Source: UBA2160 sp964588665 | GTDB lineage: Bacteria; Chloroflexota; Dehalococcoidia; Lucifugimonadales; UBA1123 | Direction of reading: 5' to 3' | Length of the DNA stretch: 28,484 nucleotides | NCBI GenBank assembly: GCA_964588665.1 | Contig: CAZPQQ010000041.1 | Span: 1 to 28,484 of the forward strand | Shown: positions 9,129-16,478 of the stretch, piece by piece | Layout: each line of letters starts with the position of its first letter | How positions within the stretch are numbered: the first letter of the stretch is position 1 | Made by a program: the position numbers and the translations under genes | Notes under the pieces: model-generated | Database searches by the model: none | Told to the model about the DNA's origin: nothing | The model's input: the letters and a program-made list of their open reading frames with translations, nothing else

Positions 9129-10247
9129 ATGATATTCGATGGACATGCCTACTGCTTCCCGCCTCTCACCGAAACCGGCGGGTTCTCCGACCCGGACGCT
9201 CTGCGCAAGCACCTCCAACAGGCGATCGCGGTGCATCATCAACCGAGCTGGCGGGTTCGGGACCGGGCGCCCGAGGACGCATCGGGCTTGATTGACATGG
9301 AGAACTGGCCGGCATTGGCCGCGCTGAAAGACGCGGGCTTCCGCGCGTCAGGGCTCGGTCGCTTCGAGTGGACCGTAGACGGCGAAGACTACGCCAAGCA
9401 ATACTTCCCGCCCTCGATCGTGGACATGTCGTACCCCGCCGACCGGCTCGTCGCCGAGATGGATTACGCGGGCGTGGACAAGGCGCTGCTGCATCGCACC
9501 CCGTACCTCGGGGTCGGCAATGACTTCATCGCCGACTGCGTCGAGCAGCATCCCGACCGGTTGCTCGGCCTGGCGCACACGCCCGAGTGGCTCGTGCAGT
9601 CTGACCCGGACGGTTCGGTCGCCAGAGTCGAGCGGGCGGTGAAGGAACAAGGGCTGTCGGGACTCCACTTCCTTCCGCCTCAACTAAACCTGTATGGGCA
9701 CGACGGATCGTGGGATGCGCCCGGTTTTCAGCCGTTCTGGGACGGAGTCGCGGCCTTGGGAACGCCGATCTTCTTTTCGCTGAAGGAGCGGGCGACACCT
9801 CATCGCGACAGTCTTCTTGACGAGATAAAGACCCTGACTCGGTGGATGGAGCGCTACCCCGACACGACGGTCGTCATGACGCACGGCATCGGCTGGCGCA
9901 ATTTCATGGACGGCGACGCCATCGATCTGCCGGACGCCGTCTGGGCGCCGTTCCAAAACCCGAACCTGCACCTTCAGTTCCTGTTTCCGATCGCGCTAGG
10001 CGCCGTGTGGGACTATCCGATGCCGCAGGTCCGTCCCGTCATCGAAGAGTGCGTAAGACGCATCGGCGCGGATCGGATCATGTGGGGCACGGACATGCCC
10101 ATCGTGAGCCGATTTTGGACATACCGCCAGAACATCGACTTCATCCGACACTATTGCGATTTCCTCACCGCTGCCGAACTCGACGCCATCATGGGCGGGA
10201 CCGTGGCCAGGCTGCTGGATGTCGGCGCCGCTCAAACCATGTCGTAG
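9129..10247 (+). CDS. amidohydrolase family 2 protein (ACMSD-like TIM barrel)
   Basis: A 372-residue amidohydrolase-2 (PF04909-type) protein. Members are metal-dependent decarboxylases or hydrolases of aromatic and carboxylated substrates, usually cytosolic. Seen: DGHAYCF at 4-10, where the first metal site is normally HxH (here His6 and Tyr8), GLHFLPP around His180, VVMTHG with His252, and the barrel-closing WGTDMP with Asp322. Thus the later metal and catalytic positions are kept and one first-strand His is replaced. The start is set by AGGAGG seven bases before ATG. It stands alone on its strand, with 195 bases to the next gene. The substrate cannot be told from sequence; an ACMSD-like decarboxylase or a lactone/amide hydrolase are both possible. 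Confidence 0.85.
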   Translation: MIFDGHAYCFPPLTETGGFSDPDALRKHLQQAIAVHHQPSWRVRDRAPEDASGLIDMENWPALAALKDAGFRASGLGRFEWTVDGEDYAKQYFPPSIVDMSYPADRLVAEMDYAGVDKALLHRTPYLGVGNDFIADCVEQHPDRLLGLAHTPEWLVQSDPDGSVARVERAVKEQGLSGLHFLPPQLNLYGHDGSWDAPGFQPFWDGVAALGTPIFFSLKERATPHRDSLLDEIKTLTRWMERYPDTTVVMTHGIGWRNFMDGDAIDLPDAVWAPFQNPNLHLQFLFPIALGAVWDYPMPQVRPVIEECVRRIGADRIMWGTDMPIVSRFWTYRQNIDFIRHYCDFLTAAELDAIMGGTVARLLDVGAAQTMS

Positions 10248-10442
10248 ATCGACGCCGGCTCCACAGGTCGGCTCGCTCGGAGGGTTCGAAGAGCCCGTGC
10301 GAGAAGACATCCCGGTATGTACATCTCAGTCTTCATTTCCGATTGTGCCAGGGTGCCAATCTTCGGATTGAGATAACATTTCCTCGATTGTCATTGGTGA
10401 CGCGTTCGTGGGCCGTAGTCTCTTTTTGTGTGGAGGTGGATG

Positions 10443-10814
10443 ATGGAACTCGGCGCATTCTCTGTCAGTTTGACTGTGGCGGATATTGAATCCTCCAAAC
10501 GGTTCTACGAGAAACTTGGCTTCCGCGAGTTTGCAGGGGATATATCGGAGAACTGGCTTATCATGAAAAACGGTGGAACGGTGATCGGACTGTTCCAAGG
10601 CATGTTTGACAAAAACATGCTCACATTCAATCCAGGCTGGGACGGCGATGCCCGTCCGCTTGATGAATTCACCGATGTGCGGAGATTGCAACAGCGTCTG
10701 AAAGAACAAGGTGTGGAACTGGTCAGCGAGGCGGACGAGGGCGCAACCGGGCCCGCCAGTTTCATCGTGGTCGACCCGGACGGAAATCCGATCCTCGTCG
10801 ATCAGCACGTCTAG
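10443..10814 (+). CDS. VOC (glyoxalase/bleomycin resistance) family protein
   Basis: A 123-residue vicinal-oxygen-chelate protein with two beta-alpha-beta-beta-beta units: SVSLTVADIESSKRFYEKLGF opens the first (the strand plus FYxxLGF pattern) and FIVVDPDGNPILVDQ closes the second. Members include lyases, dioxygenases and drug-binding proteins; which this is cannot be said. Two ATG codons lie in tandem at 10440 and 10443; the second is chosen because GGAGG at 10432-10436 is then six bases away. It converges with another VOC gene, with 27 bases between the stops. The two proteins are not close copies. Confidence 0.8.
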   Translation: MELGAFSVSLTVADIESSKRFYEKLGFREFAGDISENWLIMKNGGTVIGLFQGMFDKNMLTFNPGWDGDARPLDEFTDVRRLQQRLKEQGVELVSEADEGATGPASFIVVDPDGNPILVDQHV

Positions 10815-10841
10815 GCCACAACGAGGTCGGCCTGCCGACAA

Positions 10842-11222
10842 TCAACCACGCTGGAACAGGCAGAACGGGTGCCCTGCGGGGTCGAGGTAGACCCGGACGT
10901 CGTCTTGGGGTTGGAATTCGGCAAGGATGGCGCCGAACTCGACCACGTGGGCTTCGGCGGCGTCGAGGTCGTTGGTCGCAATGTCCAGATGCATCATCAT
11001 CTGCTGATCGCCGGGACGGGACGGCCAGATCGGCCGGACGTACGCGCTCTCGGTCTGAAACGAAAGGCCGGGTCCGCCCGCTGGATCGCTCAACCTCACC
11101 CAGCCGGGCTGGTCTTCGCTCACCTTCCAATCGAGGATTCGACGATAGAACTCGGCGAGTTCGCGGGCGTCGGGTGAGCCGAGGACGATGCTCGCCAGTG
11201 TCAGTCGTGGGCTGATGGTCAT
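10842..11222 (-). CDS. VOC family protein (glyoxalase-like)
   Basis: 126 residues of the vicinal-oxygen-chelate fold. The N-terminal half has LASIVLGSPDARELAEFYRR followed by a WVRLSD strand; the C-terminal half has MMMHLDIATNDLDAAEAHV and ends VYLDPAGHPFCLFQR, the pattern of the Glyoxalase_6 kind common in Actinobacteria and Chloroflexota. GGAGG four bases before the ATG supports the start. Function is unknown: members of this subgroup are mostly uncharacterised. It converges with the VOC gene at 10443 and is separated from the MBL-fold gene behind it by 176 bases. Confidence 0.8.
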   Translation of the reverse strand: MTISPRLTLASIVLGSPDARELAEFYRRILDWKVSEDQPGWVRLSDPAGGPGLSFQTESAYVRPIWPSRPGDQQMMMHLDIATNDLDAAEAHVVEFGAILAEFQPQDDVRVYLDPAGHPFCLFQRG

Positions 11223-11398
11223 GACGCCTCCGATGCGACTACGTGCCGCTCTGAAGCCTGCCGAGTGTCAGGCGATTGGACTTCAACTCGTTTTACGTGG
11301 TTGGGATAACGTGGGCAGTCGTGGTCGTGGCAATCAGGTCGAGCATGTTTGTGCAGGTTTGGCCGTAAACGGCCAGGCGCCAACGCGTTGCGTCGAAA

Positions 11399-12262
11399 TC
11401 ACGCGTCGAATGACATCAGCTCTTGGCCCCAGATGACCGCGCCGTCGTAGACCGCGGCCACGTCGCCTAGGGCTCGCTCCATGGAGCCAGGGGTCCGAAG
11501 CGGAGCGCCCTGGTGGACCAACACCAGCTTTTTGGCGCCGGCGTCCTGCGCCATTTTCGCAGCGCCCGTGCTGCCGCATACGTAGTCCGCCCCGGGTGTT
11601 CCATCGATGTCAGATTGGACGTCAATGCACGTGCACAGCATCACGTCGGCGTCGCGGGCGAGGTCGACGACGCTCTGGCAGGGCCGGGTGTCGCCGGTCA
11701 CCACGATGCTGCCCTCGTCTGTGTCCAGACGATAGGCCAGCGAGTCCAGCCATGGCTCGACGTGCTCCGCGCGAGCCGTCCTGATCTGCCACGACTTTCC
11801 GCTGATGATCTCGCCGGGGCCGATGTCCGTGGCCTGAACCGACGGGGGCTTGCGCGGCAGTGTTCCGCCTCGATTGGTGTGCACGGCCTGGCTGAGTGGA
11901 TGGTTGATCCGGGCGAGCCAGTCGTGGGCAAACGCGCCTTCCGTCTCATCCAACAGGCGGTGGGTCAACTGCTCTGTCAGCGTCGGACCGAAGACGCGGA
12001 GTTCTCGTTCGTCGCCGATGCTCTGGTCCCATCGCGTCAACAAGAAACACGGATAATCGACGTCGTGATCGAAGTGATGGTGTGTAAAGAACAGGTAGTC
12101 GATCTGCGCCGGCCGGAGTCCAGCCTTCACCAGCTTGTGCGTCGTCGCCGGTCCGCAGTCGAACATGATGTGCTCGTCGCCTATCCGAATCACGTACGAC
12201 GACCCGAACGCGTCAACGCTCGGCACGGGATTGCCTGCGCCCAATATGAAGATGCGGGCCAT
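11399..12262 (-). CDS. MBL-fold metallohydrolase (RNase Z-like)
   Basis: 287-residue metallo-beta-lactamase-fold hydrolase. The di-zinc motif THHHFDHD is at 60-67 (HxHxDH as His61, His63, Asp65, His66). Later ligands are visible as AEHVEP, VVTGDTRP (Asp) and a late VLVHQG (His). The opening MARIFILGAGNPVPS and FDCGPATTHKLVKAG resemble RNase Z/arylsulfatase-type members. It is too far from true tRNase Z in its central part to be called rnz, so the substrate is unknown. GGAG eight bases before ATG supports the start. It lies 84 bases downstream of the NHL propeller gene on the same strand and may be co-transcribed with it. Confidence 0.83.
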   Translation of the reverse strand: MARIFILGAGNPVPSVDAFGSSYVIRIGDEHIMFDCGPATTHKLVKAGLRPAQIDYLFFTHHHFDHDVDYPCFLLTRWDQSIGDERELRVFGPTLTEQLTHRLLDETEGAFAHDWLARINHPLSQAVHTNRGGTLPRKPPSVQATDIGPGEIISGKSWQIRTARAEHVEPWLDSLAYRLDTDEGSIVVTGDTRPCQSVVDLARDADVMLCTCIDVQSDIDGTPGADYVCGSTGAAKMAQDAGAKKLVLVHQGAPLRTPGSMERALGDVAAVYDGAVIWGQELMSFDA

Positions 12263-12346
12263 CGTATCGTCTCCGGCTGAGGTTCCACGGGCAGCGTTGA
12301 CGAGCGCGGCCCGGACCTGTCAATCTGACCTGTTATTACGCCCGCC

Positions 12347-13279
12347 TCAACTCACGCGGACGAACTTCTGCAATCGGGCGCCGTCGAGCGTCTCGCCGAC
12401 GTAGAGGTCGCCCTTCGAGTCCAAGGCGAGTGAGTGCGCGGCAATGAGGTCACCGGGTGCGTCGGTGCTCATCCCCCAGCCGCCGAGCCACTGACCCTGC
12501 CGGTTCATTACCTTCACGCCGGATGGGTGAGCGACGGCACTTGGAGAATCGGCATCCGGACCCAAGCCCTGTCGCTGGCCGAGCTCGGCGACGTACATGT
12601 TCTGGTCGGCGTCGAGCCAAACGTGATCCGGCCTGTGGACGCCCTTCCACTCTCGGATGTATTCGCCGTCAGGAGTGAACACCTGCACACGGCTGTTCTC
12701 CCGGTCCGCCACGTAGACCAAGCCTTCGGCATCCAGGCAGACGCTGTGGGGAATTACGAACTGACCCGGACCCGACCCCGGCTCGCCCCAGGACTTGATG
12801 AGCTGCCCGTCGCCCGTGAAGTGGTGGACGCGAGCGTTGCCGTACCCGTCGGTGATGTACAGGCTGCCGTCCGCGGCCATCGCGACGTCGGTTGGTCGGT
12901 TGAACGGCTCGCCGCTCAGGCGCTCGGCGGGCTGGTCCGGCGTGCCGAGCGTCATCAACAGCTCGCCGTCGGTCGACCATTTGCGCACGGTGTGGTTGCC
13001 GACGTCGGTGGTGAATAGCGAATCGTCCGGAGCGACGAATAGGTGATGGGCGCTGCCGAACTGGCCTTCGCCCCAGGATTTCAGGACGTTGCCGTCGGTG
13101 TCGAGCACGATGATGGGATGTTCGCTTCGGTTGTAGGCGTAGATCCTGTCCTGACTGTCGATGCCCAACCCCACGACATGGTTCCACTCCCAGCCTTCGG
13201 GCAGCTTTCCCCAGCCAGGCACGTGCTCGAAAACGTACTCTCCGTAGCTAACTGTCAATCCGGTGGTTGTCGCGGCCAT
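12347..13279 (-). CDS. NHL-repeat beta-propeller protein
   Basis: 310 residues built of repeated propeller blades of the NHL kind: recurrent hydrophobic strand, DGxLYITDxxNxRV and WGxxGxGPGQF elements (for example SLYITDGYGNARVHHF, LVYVADRENSRVQVF, DLYVGETLDGARLQKF). Such proteins resemble the lyase domain of peptidylglycine alpha-amidating enzyme and SMP-30-like lactonases, and may bind or hydrolyse small molecules. No signal peptide is seen, so it is probably cytosolic. AAGGAG precedes the ATG by five bases and an extended -10 promoter lies at 13336-13344. The MBL-fold gene follows it on the same strand. The specific reaction is unknown. Confidence 0.82.
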   Translation of the reverse strand: MAATTTGLTVSYGEYVFEHVPGWGKLPEGWEWNHVVGLGIDSQDRIYAYNRSEHPIIVLDTDGNVLKSWGEGQFGSAHHLFVAPDDSLFTTDVGNHTVRKWSTDGELLMTLGTPDQPAERLSGEPFNRPTDVAMAADGSLYITDGYGNARVHHFTGDGQLIKSWGEPGSGPGQFVIPHSVCLDAEGLVYVADRENSRVQVFTPDGEYIREWKGVHRPDHVWLDADQNMYVAELGQRQGLGPDADSPSAVAHPSGVKVMNRQGQWLGGWGMSTDAPGDLIAAHSLALDSKGDLYVGETLDGARLQKFVRVS

Positions 13280-13335
13280 GTCGCTCCTTCAGAATTCGTT
13301 ATGTAAAGGTTAGCGTCGGGTTATCGGTGGGGCGG

Positions 13336-13344
13336 ATTATACCA
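13336..13344 (-). promoter_or_regulatory. extended -10 promoter of the NHL gene
   Basis: The minus strand reads TGGTATAAT (13344-13336), an exact extended -10 element in an otherwise GC-rich gap. No good -35 is needed or seen. It would give a leader of about 50 bases before the ATG at 13279. Confidence 0.55.
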
Positions 13345-13359
13345 CGCGAGTCCTTACAA

Positions 13360-13590
13360 TCCAGAGCGAACCAGCATGACGTCGGCCAGCTAGAGGCGAT
13401 ATATGCCTATCTGGATACCGAAGACGGCGGCAACGGAAGCGGCAAAGGTAAGAAAGGCGCGGCGCCTGGTTTGACAATCAGCGAATGAGGCAAGGCAATC
13501 AGCACCGATGGCAAAGGCCGTCCCGACCTATTCGAGCTCGACCTGGGCAACGGCAACAAGGCGTTCACCCACGTGTTCTGGGCCAACTGA
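13360..13590 (+). pseudogene. gene-end remnant with an internal TGA
   Basis: One frame carries protein-like sequence (HDVGQLEAIYAYLDTEDGG, a Gly/Lys-rich GNGSGKGKKG linker, AAPGLTISE), meets a TGA at 13486-13488, and goes on in the same frame as GKAISTDGKGRPDLFELDLG, then GNKAFTHVFWAN, to a second TGA at 13588-13590. A hairpin terminator follows. The coding-like third-position GC and the terminator suggest the 3' end of a real gene whose front has been lost. No start with a Shine-Dalgarno is present (the frame opens at an ATG at 13267, inside the NHL gene start). I do not recognise the family. Selenocysteine is unlikely because no Cys-type motif or SECIS-like hairpin surrounds the TGA. Confidence 0.35.
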
Positions 13591-13618
13591 GTCTTCTTCG
13601 ACCGAATAGTTGTAAACG

Positions 13619-13649
13619 GGCTTCCGCGTTGGCGGAAGCCTGTTTCGTT
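13619..13649 (+). terminator. rho-independent terminator
   Basis: GGCTTCCGC (13619-13627) pairs perfectly with GCGGAAGCC (13632-13640) over a GTTG loop, followed by TGTTTCGTT. It lies 28 bases after the TGA of the gene remnant. Confidence 0.65.
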
Positions 13650-13763
13650 AATCTCGATATCTCGTTAAGGATCACACTCGCGGTGCATGCAGCCCTGGGG
13701 CGCCTGGTCGGGTTTGGCAACTATTCACAGTCGTCGTCCCAGATGCCGTAAGCGTGGCATCGG

Positions 13764-14623
13764 TCATGTACGCGACCAAAGACGCCAGAAACGGCGCAAG
13801 TACCTGCCTATTAACGTGCCGTGGGAAGGTGAAGTCGGAACGCTCTTGGGAGGGGCGTCGATTTCGCTCACTACGTCGCGCGGTGACAAATTCTGGGAGA
13901 GTGATCGTGTCCTGAGTCGTGGGCCGACGTCTAACCTTTCCGCCGTCTTTCGAGATTCCATTCGAAGTTCGGCCAGTGACGCTTGCGGATCATCGGTCAA
14001 CTCGCGGAGGGCATCGGCCAACTGCCACTGGACCAGCAAACCTTGTCGGGCGAAGTACAATCCGATCCCGGTGATTTGATAGTGATCACTGTAGTCGAGC
14101 AAGACATATCCGAGGAGTTGGTAAAGCCATTGAACTTGTCTCTGGGCCCTGCCCGATAAATCTCTTCAAAGAGCGCCAAAACATTGCAGTAACGTGCTAG
14201 TTCCCTTTCCTGCTGTGGGCCAAGACATCTGGAAGCGGGCCGTGCTTCGTCCAAGAATCGACCGAGTTCCTCGAAAAACGCCTCAACAACCTGTGGGGAA
14301 GGATGGGGTGTGGGGAGCGTGATGAGCCCTGGTATCTCGATGTCCGTGCCGTCCGGCTGCGTGACGGTCCGGTCTCTCCAACGTCCCGCACCTCTCCATG
14401 CAGCCAATTCGTTAGCGGGCGTGATCGCAAAATAGTATCGCAATCGGTAATCTAGCGACATCCCGACGGTGCCCCACGGCACCTGTTCGGTTGGCCGATT
14501 TGTTGGCGCTTCCCTCTGCTCCCGACGAGCCTCCCTCAAGAATGGTTTGGTGTTCGGGAATGCGTTGTATAGAAACTCTCTTATCAGGCTGTCTTTTCTT
14601 TTCAAGTGACTCGTCAGTGACAT
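13764..14623 (-). pseudogene. pseudogene of a hypothetical nuclease-like protein, middle deleted
   Basis: The N-terminal frame starts MSLTSHLKRKDSLIREFLYN at 14623 and runs to LALFEEIYRAGP (about 14149). The sequence then makes sense only in another frame, as QWLYQLLGYVLLDYSDHY, then ITGIGLYFARQGLLVQW (from about 14129), ending at 13764. From memory, intact relatives in Actinobacteria and Chloroflexota have both segments joined by roughly 90 residues that contain a D...EVKTT pattern typical of PD-(D/E)XK nucleases; that core is missing here. So it looks like an internal deletion plus frame change, not a simple read error. The start has no strong Shine-Dalgarno; it lies 72 bases downstream of the selenoprotein gene on the same strand. 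The family name and nuclease role are inference. Confidence 0.55.
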
Positions 14624-14695
14624 CGGCCTGACTCACTGGTCGCGCCCAATAGGTCTCAGACCACGCTAAGCCTAAATACCCATAGAGTTTTCTGA

Positions 14696-15208
14696 TCATT
14701 CGATCAGCTCCTCGCCTGCGACGCGCGCGGCTATTCCGCATACCAGCGGACAGCCCTTGTCGGAGTGCCCACCTGCTTCGAGGAAGGCTTTGTAATCGTC
14801 GGGATCGTTCATGTCGAAGCCGCGACCGTAGATGGCCGCCTGAAGGTCGCGACATAGCGTGGTGTCGCCCGGCAGCGTGGTTTCGAAGCGCGCCTGAATC
14901 TCCTCTTGGAAGCGTTGCGCGATCCGCTGCGCCGGCTCCATCGCCTGCCTGTATTGACCGGTGTCCTCCATCTTCTCGCGTCCGGAGGCCAGGCCCAGTC
15001 CCATCAGAGCGCCGAGCAGCGCGCCGCAGGTTTCGCCTCGACGCGCGACGCCCCCGGCGAGCACAGTGGCGGCCTTAAACGACTGCAGGTCGCCCATCTC
15101 CAACTCCTCCTGCAAACTCAGGAGGACGGCCTGCGATCAGCCGCTGTGGAAATCGTATTGCAGCGCGTTGAGTTCAATGCGATCGAGTCGTTGTCCTTTG
15201 GTGTCCAT
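14696..15208 (-). CDS. C_GCAxxG_C_C family redox protein, predicted selenoprotein (Sec24)
   Basis: Putative redox protein of the C_GCAxxG_C_C family. Downstream of the TGA at 15139-15137 the frame gives SQAVLLSLQEELEMG and then GETCGALLGALMGLGL (Cys61), a Cys at 119 (TLCRDL) and CPLVC (Cys153, Cys157). Upstream, in the same frame, lies MDTKGQRLDRIELNALQYD then FHSG, so the full reading is FHSG-U-SQAVL. In the family the first conserved Cys stands just there, before SQAV. A hairpin fitting the bacterial SECIS rules follows the TGA (15105-15126). With Sec the protein has 170 residues, the usual family length. The ATG at 15208 has AAGGAG 11 bases upstream. Starting at 15115 or 15097 would drop the first redox residue. 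Members are thought to act in electron transfer near transporters; the partner is unknown. No selA/selB/tRNA-Sec lies in the window. Confidence 0.8.
15105..15126 (-). promoter_or_regulatory. predicted bacterial SECIS hairpin
   Basis: In the mRNA TCCTCCTG (15126-15119) pairs with CAGGAGGA (15112-15105), eight perfect pairs, over a six-base loop AGTTTG. The loop begins 18 bases after the TGA and has G as its second base. Published bacterial SECIS criteria ask for a loop 16-37 bases from the UGA with a G in its first two bases, so it fits. Confidence 0.7.
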
Positions 15209-15272
15209 AGGTTTGCGTTCTCCTTCCGATCGAACCTCGGTCCCGATGTCTTGCGGAACGCGTCAGGCGCCA

Positions 15273-15278
15273 ATTATA
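15273..15278 (-). promoter_or_regulatory. -10 element of the selenoprotein gene
   Basis: A perfect TATAAT on the minus strand (15278-15273) in a short AT pocket, about 65 bases before the ATG at 15208. The -35 region is weak (ATACGG at 17 bases). Confidence 0.45.
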
Positions 15279-15318
15279 GGCTATGACGTGGCCGTCCGTA
15301 TTGAGAGCCCTCGCGGTG

Positions 15319-15324
15319 TACAAT
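15319..15324 (+). promoter_or_regulatory. possible -10 element of the lactonase gene
   Basis: TACAAT at 15319-15324, 35 bases before the Shine-Dalgarno-supported ATG at 15358. No good -35 at the right distance is visible. Confidence 0.35.
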
Positions 15325-15357
15325 CACGGGGCGCACAGAAACCGTGGAGGCTGAACG

Positions 15358-16377
15358 ATGTCTTTTCGTATGTATGTCACGTTGTCGGAAGACGACGAGA
15401 TCCTGATGTTCGGGGTGGACCCCGATTCCGGCGAGCTCGTGCCCGAGGGTGGGGTCGTGGTGTCTGGCACACCGGCGCCGCTGGCGGTCGACCCGTCGGG
15501 CAAATTCATGTTCGTCGGACGCCGGGGCATCCCCGCTGTGTCCAGCTACAGCATCGACCGCGCAACCGGTGACTTGACGTTGATAGGCACCGCGCCGCTC
15601 GACTCCGATCCTTGCTACCTGGCCACGGACAAGACCGGTCGCTTCCTGTTGTCCTCGTACTACGCCGCCGGACGGGCCGCCGTCCATCGCATCGACGACA
15701 GCGGGGCGGTGCTCACCCCGCCAGTCGAGTGGCTGGCAACGGGCGGCGGAGCGCACTCGATCCAGACGGATTCGTCGAACACGTACGCGTTCGTCCCGCA
15801 CATCGCCGGCAAAGGCCCAAACGCGATATTCCAGTTCAAATTCGACCAGGTGACCGGCCGCCTGACGCCGAACACGCCGCCCACCGTGACGCCCGAGACG
15901 GAGGCTGGCCCGCGACATTACTGCTTCCACCCGACTCTGGACACGCTTTACGTATCGAATGAACAGGGATGCAGCGTCACCGGCTACAATTTCGATCGCT
16001 CGAACGGCACACTCGAGGCGTTCCAGACGCTTTCGACGTTGCCGGACGGCTACGAGGGTCGCAACAGTTGCGCGCAGATACGGATCACGCCGGACGGCAA
16101 GTTCGTTTACGCTCCGAACCGCGGCCACAACAGCATCGCCTGTTTCGCCGTCGACGGGTCCACGGGTCGCCTGACCGCGGCCGGCCGGTTCGCGTCCGAA
16201 CCCGTGCCGCGGGCCATCGGCCTCGACCCGAACGGGCGGTTCTTGTACGCCGCCGGGTTGGAATCCGGACAACTGGCGTCCTACCGCATCGATCCCGACA
16301 CCGGCGCACTCGAGCGCATCGGAACATACAGCCTCGGATCTGCGCCCATGTGGGTTCTGATTACGGAACGAGGTTAG
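15358..16377 (+). CDS. lactonase-type seven-bladed beta-propeller (6-phosphogluconolactonase-like)
   Basis: 339 residues of the PF10282 (YbhE/Pgl-like, carboxymuconate cyclase-like) fold. The repeated blade pattern is clear: PLAVDPSGKFMFVG, SYSIDRATGDLTLIG, CYLATDKTGRFLLSSYYAAG, RITPDGKFVYAPNRGHNSI, AIGLDPNGRFLYAAG and SYRIDPDTGALERIG. Family members hydrolyse 6-phosphogluconolactone or related lactones. As the pentose-phosphate operon here lacks a pgl gene, this could supply that step, but the family is broad and the gene lies 6.7 kb from the operon, so that is inference. GGAGG seven bases before ATG fixes the start. No signal peptide is seen. It precedes the DapA-like aldolase gene by about 100 bases, which has its own promoter. 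Confidence 0.85.
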   Translation: MSFRMYVTLSEDDEILMFGVDPDSGELVPEGGVVVSGTPAPLAVDPSGKFMFVGRRGIPAVSSYSIDRATGDLTLIGTAPLDSDPCYLATDKTGRFLLSSYYAAGRAAVHRIDDSGAVLTPPVEWLATGGGAHSIQTDSSNTYAFVPHIAGKGPNAIFQFKFDQVTGRLTPNTPPTVTPETEAGPRHYCFHPTLDTLYVSNEQGCSVTGYNFDRSNGTLEAFQTLSTLPDGYEGRNSCAQIRITPDGKFVYAPNRGHNSIACFAVDGSTGRLTAAGRFASEPVPRAIGLDPNGRFLYAAGLESGQLASYRIDPDTGALERIGTYSLGSAPMWVLITERG

Positions 16378-16420
16378 GTTTACGCCCGTCATCGCTGGCA
16401 TCCGCCCAGGCCTGGGCCAA

Positions 16421-16449
16421 TTGAACAAGCCGCGCCTACATCATATACT
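16421..16449 (+). promoter_or_regulatory. sigma70-type promoter of the aldolase gene
   Basis: TTGAAC (16421-16426) and TATACT (16444-16449) are 17 bases apart. The predicted start of transcription is near 16456, giving a leader of about 23 bases with GGAGG before the ATG at 16479. Confidence 0.6.
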
Positions 16450-16478
16450 GGCGCCAACTCATCTTGGAGGCAACTAAT

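Noticed and set aside
8507..9295. 262-residue plus-strand frame between tkt and the amidohydrolase
   Set aside because: No domain, no start signal, and it overlaps well-supported genes at both ends.
13486..13488. TGA in the gene remnant as selenocysteine
   Set aside because: No Cys-type context, no hairpin with a G-containing loop at the right distance, and no intact start.
14412..14698. Minus-strand frame beginning MIRKLYGYLGLAWSETYW, whose ATG overlaps the selenoprotein stop as ATGA
   Set aside because: The coupling is tempting, but the frame soon turns into an out-of-frame reading of the 14623 gene, which has the family-like start.
15097..15115. Start of the C_GCAxxG protein at TTG 15115 or ATG 15097 with an AGGAGG just upstream
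   Set aside because: Either would drop the family's first redox residue and the SQAV motif. The AGGAGG is the 3' arm of the hairpin after the TGA, and the upstream frame has its own start.
15274..16428. 384-residue minus-strand frame opposite the lactonase
   Set aside because: Arg/Val-rich shadow of a propeller gene in GC-rich DNA; no motif.
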